Positions 35,065 to 44,090 of a stretch of 64,000 nt of DNA are shown here, piece after piece; positions within the stretch are counted from its first letter, which is position 1, and each line of letters opens with the position of its first letter. The DNA is from Bacteroidota bacterium (GTDB lineage Bacteria; Bacteroidota; Bacteroidia; Bacteroidales; JAADJA01), in contig JAHLKX010000005.1 of the NCBI GenBank assembly GCA_020444515.1, forward strand, positions 372,001-436,000. The letters are read 5' to 3'. The translations under genes and the position numbers were made by a program. The notes beneath the pieces were generated by a model. The model was not told the DNA's origin and made no database searches. It saw only the letters and a program-made list of their open reading frames with translations.

Positions 35065-37653
35065 ATGAAGCAGGTTTTATACACATTTTTCTTTTTTATT
35101 GCCGGAATTTTTACAGCCAATGCGACGCATGAGCGGGCTGGAGAAATTGTCTATAAACACATCGAAGGTCTGACCTACGAGGTCAAAATCATCACGTATA
35201 CTTATTTGCCGAGCCCTGCAGATCGTCCTGAACTGGAAATAAGATGGGGTGATGGAACCTCTTCTATTTTACCCAGAACATTAAAACAGGATTTGACACC
35301 ACTCATCCGGCGAAATGAATATGTGGGTCAGCACACCTATCCCAGTTCGGGTGGAGGTACTTTTATTATTTCTGTTGAGGATCCGAACAGAAACTATGGG
35401 ATTGTCAATATCCCCAATTCAGTGAATATTCCGTTTTACATAGAAACCCAGTTGGTCATTAATCCATTTCTGGGCAGTAATAATTCTGTGCAACTGTTGA
35501 ATCCTCCACTGGATTATGGATGTGTCAACCGTCTATATGTTCACAATCCTGGGGCCTATGATGTGGATGGCGACAGCCTGTCTTACAAACTTACGATTTG
35601 TAAAGGTGCCAATGGATTACCCATTCCCGGATATACTTATCCAACTGCCAGTATTGAATTTTCGATCAATGAACTCAATGGTGACTTAATTTGGAATAGA
35701 CCTGAAATTCAGGGTGAGTACAATGTAGCTTTCATTATTGAGGAATGGCGCAATGGCATCCGGATTGGATATGTAACCCGTGATCTTCAGATCCAGATTG
35801 GGGCCTGTGACAATGAACCTCCTGAGATTTTAGCAATTCAAGATACATGCGTGGAGGCCGGAACTTTTCTGCAATTCGATATAACCGCCACTGATCCGGA
35901 TGATCATTCAATCGTTCTATCAGCTTATGGGAGTCCCTTTTTACAGGATCCCGGACCAGCACTCATGATTCCCAATCCGGCCATCGGTGATGGTGAAGTT
36001 ACAGCGAATTTTCAGTGGAATACCAATTGCACCCATGTTCAAAAAAATCCTCATGTTATTTATATAAAAGCTAAGGATACCCTGCACAATGAAATTTCCC
36101 TGTCTGCCTACAAGAATGTTAATATTACGGTCGTTGCTCCTGCGCCGGAATTTACAGACGTTACACCCATTGGTAGAACCATAGATTTACAATGGGATCA
36201 GACGATATGCAATAATGCTAAAGGATATTATATTTACCGGAAAAGTTCTTATTATGGATTTTTCCCTGACAATTGCGAAACCGGTGTGCCGGCCTATACA
36301 GGTTATAAATTGATTGCAGAAATCAACAATATCAATACCACGTTCTATAAGGATGATAATGGTGGTTCAGGATTGGTTCACGGAATTGAATATTGTTACA
36401 TGATTACCTCTTTTTTTGCCGATGGTGCTGAAAGTTACGCTTCAACTGAGTGGTGTGCTACCCTTCGCAAGGATTTGCCGGTCATTACCAATGTAAGTGT
36501 TGAAAAAACGGGAACATCAGATGGTGAAATGTATGTTGCATGGTCGAAACCTACTGAATTGGATACCGCGGAAATACCACCACCATATGTATATAAGTTA
36601 TGGCGTAAAGAAAACACACCAGAGGCCCAACTTATTGAAGTGGCTACCTATTACAATCTGAATGATACCCTATTTTTTGATGAGCAACTCAATACCGAAC
36701 TGATTCAATATGCATACCAGGTTGAATTATACCGTGGCACAGCTCCTAACCTTGAATTAGTTGGGTCAACTGTTTTGGCACCTTCCGTATACCTGAGCCC
36801 AACTGGATCCGATAAATCCATTGTTCTGAACTGGAACAATGATGTTCCCTGGACCAATAATAGTTTTGTGATTTATCGGCAAAATGAAACGACCAATCAA
36901 TTTGATAGCATCGGAATAAGTGTGACACCAAATTATGTGGATACCGGGTTGATCAATGGTCAAAATTATTGTTATCAAATCAAAACAGTGGGTAAATATT
37001 CCGCCTCCGGGTTTGTTGAACCCATTGTTAATTATTCGCAAATTGCTTGTGCCAAGCCTGTGGATAATATTCCGCCTTGCGCACCTGAACTCATGGTTGA
37101 TGTCAACTGTCTTGAATTAAAAAATGAACTCAGTTGGAGCTATCCTGACACATGCACAAATGAAGAATTGATTTATTACATTTATTTTTCAGGAATCGAA
37201 TCAACAGACTTTATCCTGTATGATTCAACCATTTTTACAAGCTATGATTTTGTAACGGATCCACCTTCTGTTGTGGGCTGCTTTACCGTAACTGCCCTTG
37301 ATTCACTCAGGAATCAAAGTATATACAGCAATGTGGTTTGTGTTGATATCGACGAATGTGGTCGAATTTGGTTTCCTATTGTTTTTACACCCAATGGTGA
37401 TGGATACAATGAATATTTCCAGGCTGATTCAGTCAATTCAATCTATCAATTGCAATTGAATATATTCAATCGATGGGGTTTAATAGTGTATAAAACATCG
37501 GATCCCTTTTTCCAGTGGGATGGTAAAGATCAGGACAATAACCAGGATTGCAGCCCCGGGGTATATTTTTATGAGGGTGTTGTATCTGAATATACATTGC
37601 GTGGACCGGTCGAAAGGAGGGTAAGGGGTTCAGTTACGCTTCTGCGTGATTAA
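35065..37653 (+). CDS. Large secreted protein with Fn3-like domains and T9SS type B (gliding-type) C-terminal domain, 862 aa
   Basis: Signal peptide MKQVLYTFFFFIAGIFTANA. The opening ATHERAGEIVYKHIEGLTYEV begins a beta-sandwich, followed by a cadherin/PKD-like region and several Fn3-like domains (for example ITNVSVEKTGTSDGEMYVAW and KSIVLNWNNDVPW). Multiple paired cysteines suggest extracellular disulfides. The final 90 residues are the gliding-associated type B domain: FPIVFTPNGDGYNEYFQ, NIFNRWGLIVYKT, WDGKDQDNNQDCSPGVYFY. It is predicted to be secreted by T9SS. Terminator follows. Confidence 0.85.
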   Translation: MKQVLYTFFFFIAGIFTANATHERAGEIVYKHIEGLTYEVKIITYTYLPSPADRPELEIRWGDGTSSILPRTLKQDLTPLIRRNEYVGQHTYPSSGGGTFIISVEDPNRNYGIVNIPNSVNIPFYIETQLVINPFLGSNNSVQLLNPPLDYGCVNRLYVHNPGAYDVDGDSLSYKLTICKGANGLPIPGYTYPTASIEFSINELNGDLIWNRPEIQGEYNVAFIIEEWRNGIRIGYVTRDLQIQIGACDNEPPEILAIQDTCVEAGTFLQFDITATDPDDHSIVLSAYGSPFLQDPGPALMIPNPAIGDGEVTANFQWNTNCTHVQKNPHVIYIKAKDTLHNEISLSAYKNVNITVVAPAPEFTDVTPIGRTIDLQWDQTICNNAKGYYIYRKSSYYGFFPDNCETGVPAYTGYKLIAEINNINTTFYKDDNGGSGLVHGIEYCYMITSFFADGAESYASTEWCATLRKDLPVITNVSVEKTGTSDGEMYVAWSKPTELDTAEIPPPYVYKLWRKENTPEAQLIEVATYYNLNDTLFFDEQLNTELIQYAYQVELYRGTAPNLELVGSTVLAPSVYLSPTGSDKSIVLNWNNDVPWTNNSFVIYRQNETTNQFDSIGISVTPNYVDTGLINGQNYCYQIKTVGKYSASGFVEPIVNYSQIACAKPVDNIPPCAPELMVDVNCLELKNELSWSYPDTCTNEELIYYIYFSGIESTDFILYDSTIFTSYDFVTDPPSVVGCFTVTALDSLRNQSIYSNVVCVDIDECGRIWFPIVFTPNGDGYNEYFQADSVNSIYQLQLNIFNRWGLIVYKTSDPFFQWDGKDQDNNQDCSPGVYFYEGVVSEYTLRGPVERRVRGSVTLLRD

Positions 37654-37683
37654 ATTTTCAAAAAGTTTAAATAAAAAAGAATA

Positions 37684-37717
37684 AAAAAAGGAGAATCCAT
37701 TTGGTTTCTCCTTTTTT
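37684..37717. terminator. Bidirectional intrinsic terminator
   Basis: AAAAAAGGAGAA (37684-37695), 10-nt loop, TTCTCCTTTTTT (37706-37717). Serves the type B secreted gene and the convergent gapA. Confidence 0.85.
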
Positions 37718-37737
37718 ATCAATATTTCATGAATGGT

Positions 37738-38742
37738 TTATTTTTCCCAATTCATGATCATTTCTACCAGGTCAACAACACGATTGGAGTAACCCCACTC
37801 GTTATCGTACCAGTTGAGTGTTTTCACAATGCGCTTACCCAGTACTTTGGTAAATTCAGGATCATAGATTGATGAGTAGGAATTACCAACGATATCAGAA
37901 GATACAAGTCGTTCTTCAGAATAGTGTAAAACATTTTTCATACGATCAGATTGTGCCGCTAATCTGACAGCTGCATGGATGTCTTCCACGGTGACATCTT
38001 TTTCAACTTCAATGACCAGATCAACAATGGATCCATCAGGAACCGGGACCCTTGATGCCATACCATCCAATTTCCCTTTGAGTTCAGGGATCACTTTTCC
38101 CACAGCTTTGGCAGCACCAGTGGTGGTCGGTATGATGTTTTCTGCGGCAGCCCTACCCCGACGCCAGTCTTTATGGGGTACATCAGCCAAACGCTGATCA
38201 TTGGTGTAAGCATGGGTCGTGGTCATTAATCCTTCCTTGATACCAAAACTATCGTTTAATACTTTGGCCATAGGTGCCAGGCAATTCGTTGTGCAACTGG
38301 CATTGGAGATGATCTTATGCTCGGGTTTCAGTCCGTCATCATTTACGCCAATTACCACCGTATAATCAATTTCATCTTTTGAAGGTACCGTCAGGATTAC
38401 CCTTTTTGCACCAGCTTTTAAATGCGGTTCAAGGGACTCCCTTGACCGGAATATTCCAGTGGCTTCGATAACCACATCAATTTCCAGTTCTTTCCAGGGA
38501 AGTTCATGGGGATCCTTGATCGCCAGCATCTTTACTTTTTCATTGGGTGTAATGAGAAGGTCTCCGTCAATTTTAATATTCTGTCCAAAACCTTTCATTA
38601 CGGTATCATATTTCAATAGATAAGCCAAAACCTCATTGTCAAATAAATCGTTAATGGCCACTACATCAATATCTTTCCGACTATTCAGAATCCTGAATAC
38701 CGAACGTCCGATTCTACCGAATCCGTTTATTGCTACTCTCAT
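37738..38742 (-). CDS. gapA: Glyceraldehyde-3-phosphate dehydrogenase (type I), 334 aa
   Basis: Glycolytic/gluconeogenic NAD-dependent enzyme. NAD motif INGFGRIGR (residues 5-13), catalytic C150 in SNASCTTNC, H177 in THAYTND, WRRGRAAAENIIPTTTGAAK (phosphate sites) and WYDNEWGYSNR are intact. Its ATG overlaps the stop of the upstream paralogue (ATGA), and a strong Shine-Dalgarno lies 6 nt before it inside that paralogue, so translation is probably both coupled and directly initiated. Confidence 0.97.
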   Translation of the reverse strand: MRVAINGFGRIGRSVFRILNSRKDIDVVAINDLFDNEVLAYLLKYDTVMKGFGQNIKIDGDLLITPNEKVKMLAIKDPHELPWKELEIDVVIEATGIFRSRESLEPHLKAGAKRVILTVPSKDEIDYTVVIGVNDDGLKPEHKIISNASCTTNCLAPMAKVLNDSFGIKEGLMTTTHAYTNDQRLADVPHKDWRRGRAAAENIIPTTTGAAKAVGKVIPELKGKLDGMASRVPVPDGSIVDLVIEVEKDVTVEDIHAAVRLAAQSDRMKNVLHYSEERLVSSDIVGNSYSSIYDPEFTKVLGKRIVKTLNWYDNEWGYSNRVVDLVEMIMNWEK

Positions 38743-39755
38743 TGTGCACCTCCTTTCTTATCAGCTTCATGATATGCTAAAATTAATTCTTTGATTCTGT
38801 TGGCCATCGCAAATGCACTGTGATACCAGGTAAGTGTTTTAACCATTCTACCCGGAGAGAACATGGTGGCTTGTGTATCGAAAATCATGGAGTGACTGTT
38901 ATCAATTACATCCGATGAAACGATGGGATCTTCCATAACCTGTATGAGGTTGGGCATTGATTTCGCCTTTTCTGCAACAGCTTTAATAACTTCATCTTTG
39001 GTAACACCTGATTTTTTAAGTACGGTTGTTAGGTCTACTACCGAGCCGTTAGGCACAGGCACGTTTAACAGTGTTCCTTCAATGCGCCCTTCCATTTCGG
39101 GCAATACGTATTCAATCCATCGGGGAACGATCGTATCGACCGGAATGATATTTTCGGCAGCTGAACGGCTTCTTCTGTAATCTGAACCGGCCCTGTCGCG
39201 CAGCGGTTGATCCGATGTGTAAGAGTGAATACTGGTGAGCATGGCATAATCCACACCGAAGTTTTCAGCCAGTATCTTCAGCATCAAAGCACTTGCATTG
39301 GTAGTTGCCGAACCAGCGGATACAATCTTATCCGTATGTGAAATGGTTTGTTCATTGATCCCTTGAATTACCACACGGTCAATGATATCGGCAGGTAATG
39401 TTGTAAGGATTACCCTGTTGGCGCCGGATTCCATATGTTTTTCTAAATCAGCCTTTGATTTGAAACGCCATGTTCCTTCTACTACTACATCCACATCAAA
39501 CATGTCCCAGGGGATACTGCCTGGTTCACCGCCTGCTATGAATCGTGCTTTACCATTTTCCGAAACCAGAAAATTGCCTTCCAGTTTAGCCTTGAATTTG
39601 CCTTTGGTTTCAGCGGAAATGAGATAATTCAGAATTTCCGGGCTTCCCAGATCTGAGATCGCCACCACTTCTATTCGGTCGTCATCCAGGCACAGTCTGT
39701 ATAGGTGCCTCGGAATTTCACCGAATCCTTTTAATCCTAATCTAATTCTGTCCAT
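38739..39755 (-). CDS. GAPDH-like pseudoenzyme lacking the catalytic cysteine, 338 aa
   Basis: Full-length GAPDH fold, clearly paralogous to gapA, but the active site SAGSATTNAS has Ala150 where C150 is expected and Ala154 where the second Cys is; H177 (IHSYTSDQ) is kept. The NAD motif GFGRIGR is GFGEIPR, and the TTGAAK phosphate block is replaced. YRRSRSAAENIIP and VPVPNGSVVDLT are conserved, so the frame is under selection and not decayed. Start ATG at 39755 matches the fold; an in-frame ATG at 39788 is less likely. First gene of the operon with gapA. A hetero-tetramer subunit or regulator is inferred. Confidence 0.88.
   Translation of the reverse strand: MDRIRLGLKGFGEIPRHLYRLCLDDDRIEVVAISDLGSPEILNYLISAETKGKFKAKLEGNFLVSENGKARFIAGGEPGSIPWDMFDVDVVVEGTWRFKSKADLEKHMESGANRVILTTLPADIIDRVVIQGINEQTISHTDKIVSAGSATTNASALMLKILAENFGVDYAMLTSIHSYTSDQPLRDRAGSDYRRSRSAAENIIPVDTIVPRWIEYVLPEMEGRIEGTLLNVPVPNGSVVDLTTVLKKSGVTKDEVIKAVAEKAKSMPNLIQVMEDPIVSSDVIDNSHSMIFDTQATMFSPGRMVKTLTWYHSAFAMANRIKELILAYHEADKKGGAQ
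38747..38758 (-). promoter_or_regulatory. Extended Shine-Dalgarno of gapA
   Basis: Minus-strand AGAAAGGAGGTG is complementary over 12 nt to the conserved 16S rRNA 3' end (CACCUCCUUUCU). GGAGG is 6 nt from the gapA ATG. The site lies in the last codons (KKGGA) of the upstream paralogue. Strong SD sites are uncommon elsewhere in this window. Confidence 0.8.
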
Positions 39756-39841
39756 AATATTTTTTCTTTTATTTATATAGATACCCAATGTAAAAATGGG
39801 TTCTGATTAACTATACCCACTTAACGAAATATCAGGTAGAT

Positions 39842-39863
39842 AATTCTATCAGACGATAAAATT
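39842..39863 (-). other. Hairpin in the leader of the GAPDH operon
   Basis: AATTTTATC (39855-39863), loop GTCT, GATAGAATT (39842-39850) on the minus strand: 9 bp with one G-U. It lies about 15 nt after the predicted start site. No U-run, so not a terminator; may stabilise the message. Confidence 0.35.
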
Positions 39864-39881
39864 ATTACATGTTAAATATAA

Positions 39882-39889
39882 CAAAATTA
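39882..39889 (-). promoter_or_regulatory. -7 element (TAATTTTG) of the GAPDH operon
   Basis: Minus strand TAATTTTG; the nearest TTG (39914-39916) is at 24 nt, one over the usual range and inside the end of the upstream gene. Predicted leader about 120 nt. Confidence 0.4.
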
Positions 39890-39905
39890 AGGAATTGTTA
39901 ATTCT

Positions 39906-41660
39906 TTAGCGAACAATTAGTTTTTCAGTTCGGATATCTGCTGCAGTGGTATATTTCACTATATAAACACCTGATTTTAAATTTTGTAAATTAATTTTTT
40001 GATCAGGGGATACCTTAGCAAATTCCATGAATATTTCACCCGTTGCGAATAAAATGGTCACATGACTGACCCTCCCGAATTCAGGATTGAATCGAATATA
40101 ATCCCTGGCAGGATTGGGTGAAAAAGCAGGGTTAGATTTGATAAAATAACGATCTGATATATCAGTATAAACTACCGTAAAACTCATTTCTTCGCTAAAA
40201 ACGGATGCCCCATATGTATTATCGAGGGTTTGAACGCTCCAGTAATAGGTATGGCCTTCTTCCAGTCCTTTGATGCGCCAGAAAGTCGATTGGGATGTAT
40301 TACCCGAATTAACCAGCTTACGATATCCATCATTCATATGTGCCATGGGCGACATTCGGTTACATCCTTCAGGCTCTGTTCCTATTTGTATATTGTAGGT
40401 GAGTCCTTCTGACGGTGTTTGATTATCACTTCCACTTTCCCAGGCTAACATGACTTCGTCTCCGGTAAAATTAACTGATAAATTTTGAGGAGGTTCTGGA
40501 AGAAAATTGGGGAGACTCATATCATTTCGATATATTTTGGTAAAGTGGTATCCGCTATAATCCGCCCCAGAAAGAATCAAATCGAGGTCTGAATCGTTAT
40601 CATAATCGCCCCAAGCCAGGTAGCTGTATTCCGCATCGGAAAGCCCGGCGTTCAAACTATTAAAGTAATCATTTCCGACGTTTTCATACACTTCCGAAAC
40701 AAATACGCCACAACCTGAAAGTTTACCGGTCACTGCGCAATCCAGATCACCATCGTTGTCTATATCTCCCCATGAAGCCCTTCCCAGGGTGACTGGCGCC
40801 AGTCCGGCGTATATATTGGTAAAATTCAGATTCCCATCATTCCTGAATATATCGGCTTGCGGTTCAACATAATCGTTGAATCCCATCATAAGGATATCCA
40901 AATCTCCATCACTATCATAATCGCCAAGTTCGATGGAGCCGGCACTCAAGCCCTGAATATTTAACTCCTGCTCGATGAAAATGCCATGTTCATTCACATA
41001 ATAAAAGATTTTCATTCCGCCGCCGGTGTCCCCGATCAGGATAAGATCAGCATCACCATCTTTATCCATATCACCGAAAACAGCCCTGCCGCTGTTCATC
41101 ATCATAAAATTATCTTCGGTAGCAGTAAAAATATCATCCCCCATATTTTGGTACAATATGCTGTTCCAGTTTCCTGTGATGAAAGCATCCAAATCGCCAT
41201 CATTATCGTAATCTCCCCAGCAACAAAAACTGTATGAACCAAAATAGTCAAATTCAGGTGTAATCATTTCAAAAGCACCCCCCTCATTTTTGTACAAATA
41301 GGTTCGTTCTTCATTGTTTGTGCCTGTCATCAGGATATCCAGATCCCCGTCATTGTCATAATCTCCCCAACTTACTGTTCCATTTTCCAGCCCGGGTAAA
41401 TCACAATCGATATCGGTAAAAGTTCCGTTTTCATTGTTATAGATTTTAGTCATTCGGGCACCGCCACCTGAAATGCCAGTAATTAAAACATCCAGATCCT
41501 TGTCATTATCATAGTCTCCCCACATGCTTGATCCATTACTCAAACCGGTCAATCCGGCATTGATATCGACAAATAACTGGGCATTTGAGAGGGGAGTAAA
41601 GAGAATCACGAAAGTGATAGAAAATAGAATAGTGAGTGCTTTACTTAGAGGTTTCATCAT
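39906..41660 (-). CDS. FG-GAP/VCBS seven-repeat propeller protein with T9SS type A tail, 584 aa
   Basis: Signal peptide (hydrophobic residues 8-26, ending SNAQ). Seven FG-GAP-type repeats, each built on WGDYDNDGDLDILMTG or a close variant (calcium-binding DxDxDGxxD), predict a seven-bladed integrin-like propeller over about residues 35-390. Then an Fn3-like domain (PPQNLSVNFTGDEVMLAWE) and a type A sorting tail (AFSPNPARDYIRFNP, ending TEKLIVR). Likely a surface protein; ligand unknown. Blade 4 (FGDMDKDGDADLILIG) is the most diverged. Confidence 0.87.
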   Translation of the reverse strand: MMKPLSKALTILFSITFVILFTPLSNAQLFVDINAGLTGLSNGSSMWGDYDNDKDLDVLITGISGGGARMTKIYNNENGTFTDIDCDLPGLENGTVSWGDYDNDGDLDILMTGTNNEERTYLYKNEGGAFEMITPEFDYFGSYSFCCWGDYDNDGDLDAFITGNWNSILYQNMGDDIFTATEDNFMMMNSGRAVFGDMDKDGDADLILIGDTGGGMKIFYYVNEHGIFIEQELNIQGLSAGSIELGDYDSDGDLDILMMGFNDYVEPQADIFRNDGNLNFTNIYAGLAPVTLGRASWGDIDNDGDLDCAVTGKLSGCGVFVSEVYENVGNDYFNSLNAGLSDAEYSYLAWGDYDNDSDLDLILSGADYSGYHFTKIYRNDMSLPNFLPEPPQNLSVNFTGDEVMLAWESGSDNQTPSEGLTYNIQIGTEPEGCNRMSPMAHMNDGYRKLVNSGNTSQSTFWRIKGLEEGHTYYWSVQTLDNTYGASVFSEEMSFTVVYTDISDRYFIKSNPAFSPNPARDYIRFNPEFGRVSHVTILFATGEIFMEFAKVSPDQKINLQNLKSGVYIVKYTTAADIRTEKLIVR

Positions 41661-41683
41661 TAAGAATAGTTAGTTGATCGTCG

Positions 41684-41691
41684 CAAAGTTA
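41684..41691 (-). promoter_or_regulatory. -7 element (TAACTTTG) for the FG-GAP gene
   Basis: Minus strand TAACTTTG matches TAnnTTTG, 23 nt before the ATG. No -33 TTG seen. Confidence 0.4.
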
Positions 41692-41755
41692 ACATAAATA
41701 TCGAAAAATCAGCATATGACTATCTGCTGGAATAAATAGCAACATTAACTTATGA

Positions 41756-43921
41756 CTAGAGGTGCTTGCCGTTTTTATAATTTTCGAGTCCGGTATCCAA
41801 AAATTCAACAAACTCGTCAACATCAAGATCATAAGCCCGCGGTTTGTTTAGCAATCGTCCTTCATGATCCAATAGCACATAATAGGGTTGGGCATTTACA
41901 TTGAAGTGCGAAATCTGGAAGTCTGCATATTTTTTGCCGACCGATTTTTTTGTTTTTCCATCGTAGTCCGATACCACCCATTCCGATTCGGGCAATTTGG
42001 TTTTATCATCCACATAAAGTGCTGTGACAATATAATCTTCTCTCAAACGCTTCAGCACGCGGGGGTCGGACCAGACATTGGCCTCCATTTCCCGGCAGTT
42101 TACACAACCATGACCTGTAAAATCAATAAAGATGGGTTTATTCACTTTCTTGGCACAGGCCAGTGCTTGCTCATAATCAAAGTAACCTTCCAGGCCATGA
42201 GGTAAATGCAAAAAATCGCCGAATTTTGGTTTTTCACATATTTCAAAAATATCATCCCTTGAGCCTCCCGATGCACTAATCATTTGAGCATTCTGCCGAA
42301 TTATAGCATTGATATCAAAATCATGGGTTTGTTGAGGTGGTAAATAACCCGATAATGCTTTGAGAGGAGCACCCCACATTCCGGGTATCAGATAAACAAC
42401 AAAACTGAGCGCTATAATTGCCAATCCAAGTCGGGGAACCGGTAAATAACTCATTTCTGAATCATGACGGAATTTTAGTTTACCCAGTAAGTATAAACCC
42501 AGTAAACTAAAGGTAACAATCCAAAGAGCGAGGTATACTTCCCGGTCCAAAATGCCCCAATGGTAGGTCTGGTCAGCAACAGAAAGAAATTTCAGGCCCA
42601 GCGCAATTTCAATAAACCCAAGCACCACTTTCACGGAATTGAGCCATCCACCGGATTTGGGAAGTCGTTGTAACCAACTTGGGAAAAAGGCAAACAGGGT
42701 AAACGGTAGGGCAAAAGCTATTGAAAATGCCAGCATTGCAAAAATGGGTTCAAATATTTCACCCTGCGCTGATTTAACCAGGACCGATCCAACCAGCGGT
42801 CCGGTACAGGAAAATGAAACCAGTACCAGTGTTACTGCCATAAAGAAAGCTCCGGCCAATCCGCCACTGTCAGCTTTTGAATCGGCTTTGCTTACCATCC
42901 AACTGGGTAATACAATTTCGAACATTCCCAGGAAAGAGGCGGCAAATATCATAAATATCAGGAAAAATAAAATATTGGGTATCCAATGGGTTGCCAACCA
43001 GTTGAAAATATCAGCCGTGACCGTTTTACCACCAACAAAATAGGTGATCAGAATGATGACCGCAATGGGTACAGTGTATAGTAAAACAATGGATGAACCA
43101 TAAGCAGCTGCCTGAATCCTGCCTCGCCGTTTATTTTGACCACCTTTCATGAAAAAGGTGATGGTCATGGGGATCATCGGAAATACACAAGGAGTGAACA
43201 ATGCTACAAATCCCCATAATATGGCTTCAATGATCACATCCCACATACTAACCACAACAACTCCGGTTTCTTCCTCCGATCCTATCGTGGTTTCTTCAGA
43301 TGAATCATCAAGTGAAACAGTTTCTCCCTGGATATCCAAAGTTTCCACATCGATCAACGAACCCTGCTGTTCTTTGCCTACTGCTGTTGTTTCACCTGCT
43401 TTCGCACCATTGAATAAAAATTCAAATTCGATCTCTGCTGGTGGAAGGCATTTACTGTCATCACAGCACATAAAATAAATATATCCTGTTATCCGCAGAG
43501 GTTCCTGGGTAGTGAGCATGATTTCCCTGGTAAATTTTGCTTCATGTTCAAAATATTTGACGATCATGCCAAAATTTGGATCATTCTCTTCCAGACCATC
43601 GGGCTCGGTAAAGGGAATGATATAATCAATATCGCCTTCTTCGACATAAGACTCTTCTTCAATGATTTTTATGGTTTTGTCTGCCAGTTCAAATCCTCCC
43701 AGATCATAGAAATAAAAAGATGTTTTTTCAGGCCCGCCCTCCGGAACATTTTGTGAATAAAGATGCCAGTGATTATCAATGGTAGCAGTAAAGCTCAATT
43801 CATATTTGTTGTCATCCAGTTGCTTCTTCTCATATGACCATTTTACGGGTTCAAGAATTTGAGCTTCAGGGGTTGACAGGAAGCCAATGAATAATATTAT
43901 GAGCAATAAAGTCCTTTTCAT
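41756..43921 (-). CDS. dsbD: Thiol:disulfide interchange protein DsbD family, 721 aa
   Basis: Carries electrons from cytoplasmic thioredoxin to periplasmic thiol proteins. After a signal peptide, an N-terminal periplasmic domain (about 20-180) carries a CCDDSKC cluster. The membrane domain (about 225-510) has the paired cysteines in TPCVFPMIP and SFSCTGPLVG. The C-terminal thioredoxin domain (about 580-715) has FTGHGCVNCREME. The length is above E. coli DsbD, through a Ser/Glu/Thr-rich linker before the membrane part. All three Cys pairs are present. It could supply reducing power to the secreted thioredoxin-fold proteins. Confidence 0.93.
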   Translation of the reverse strand: MKRTLLLIILFIGFLSTPEAQILEPVKWSYEKKQLDDNKYELSFTATIDNHWHLYSQNVPEGGPEKTSFYFYDLGGFELADKTIKIIEEESYVEEGDIDYIIPFTEPDGLEENDPNFGMIVKYFEHEAKFTREIMLTTQEPLRITGYIYFMCCDDSKCLPPAEIEFEFLFNGAKAGETTAVGKEQQGSLIDVETLDIQGETVSLDDSSEETTIGSEEETGVVVVSMWDVIIEAILWGFVALFTPCVFPMIPMTITFFMKGGQNKRRGRIQAAAYGSSIVLLYTVPIAVIILITYFVGGKTVTADIFNWLATHWIPNILFFLIFMIFAASFLGMFEIVLPSWMVSKADSKADSGGLAGAFFMAVTLVLVSFSCTGPLVGSVLVKSAQGEIFEPIFAMLAFSIAFALPFTLFAFFPSWLQRLPKSGGWLNSVKVVLGFIEIALGLKFLSVADQTYHWGILDREVYLALWIVTFSLLGLYLLGKLKFRHDSEMSYLPVPRLGLAIIALSFVVYLIPGMWGAPLKALSGYLPPQQTHDFDINAIIRQNAQMISASGGSRDDIFEICEKPKFGDFLHLPHGLEGYFDYEQALACAKKVNKPIFIDFTGHGCVNCREMEANVWSDPRVLKRLREDYIVTALYVDDKTKLPESEWVVSDYDGKTKKSVGKKYADFQISHFNVNAQPYYVLLDHEGRLLNKPRAYDLDVDEFVEFLDTGLENYKNGKHL

Positions 43922-43994
43922 GTCAATGTATAATTAATAACCCATTTAAAGTTAATCAGACAATACCAAGCATGCCTTGGTTGTATCAAACCGG

Positions 43995-44002
43995 CAAAGG
44001 TA
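43995..44002 (-). promoter_or_regulatory. -7 element (TACCTTTG) for dsbD
   Basis: Minus strand TACCTTTG matches TAnnTTTG; predicted leader about 68 nt. No -33 TTG at the proper distance. Confidence 0.4.
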
Positions 44003-44090
44003 AATAATTCCTGAATTTTTGATCTATTTGACCCTCCTTTCTGGTCTTTATCATGACCACGATTACAATTATTAAGACTCCGGAAGTCAA

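Noticed and set aside
44033..44042. Second anti-16S-like stretch AGAAAGGAGG on the minus strand, between tilS and dsbD
   Set aside because: A 10-nt match, but no start codon lies 4-15 nt downstream and it is upstream of the likely dsbD promoter, so it cannot serve dsbD. Treated as chance.
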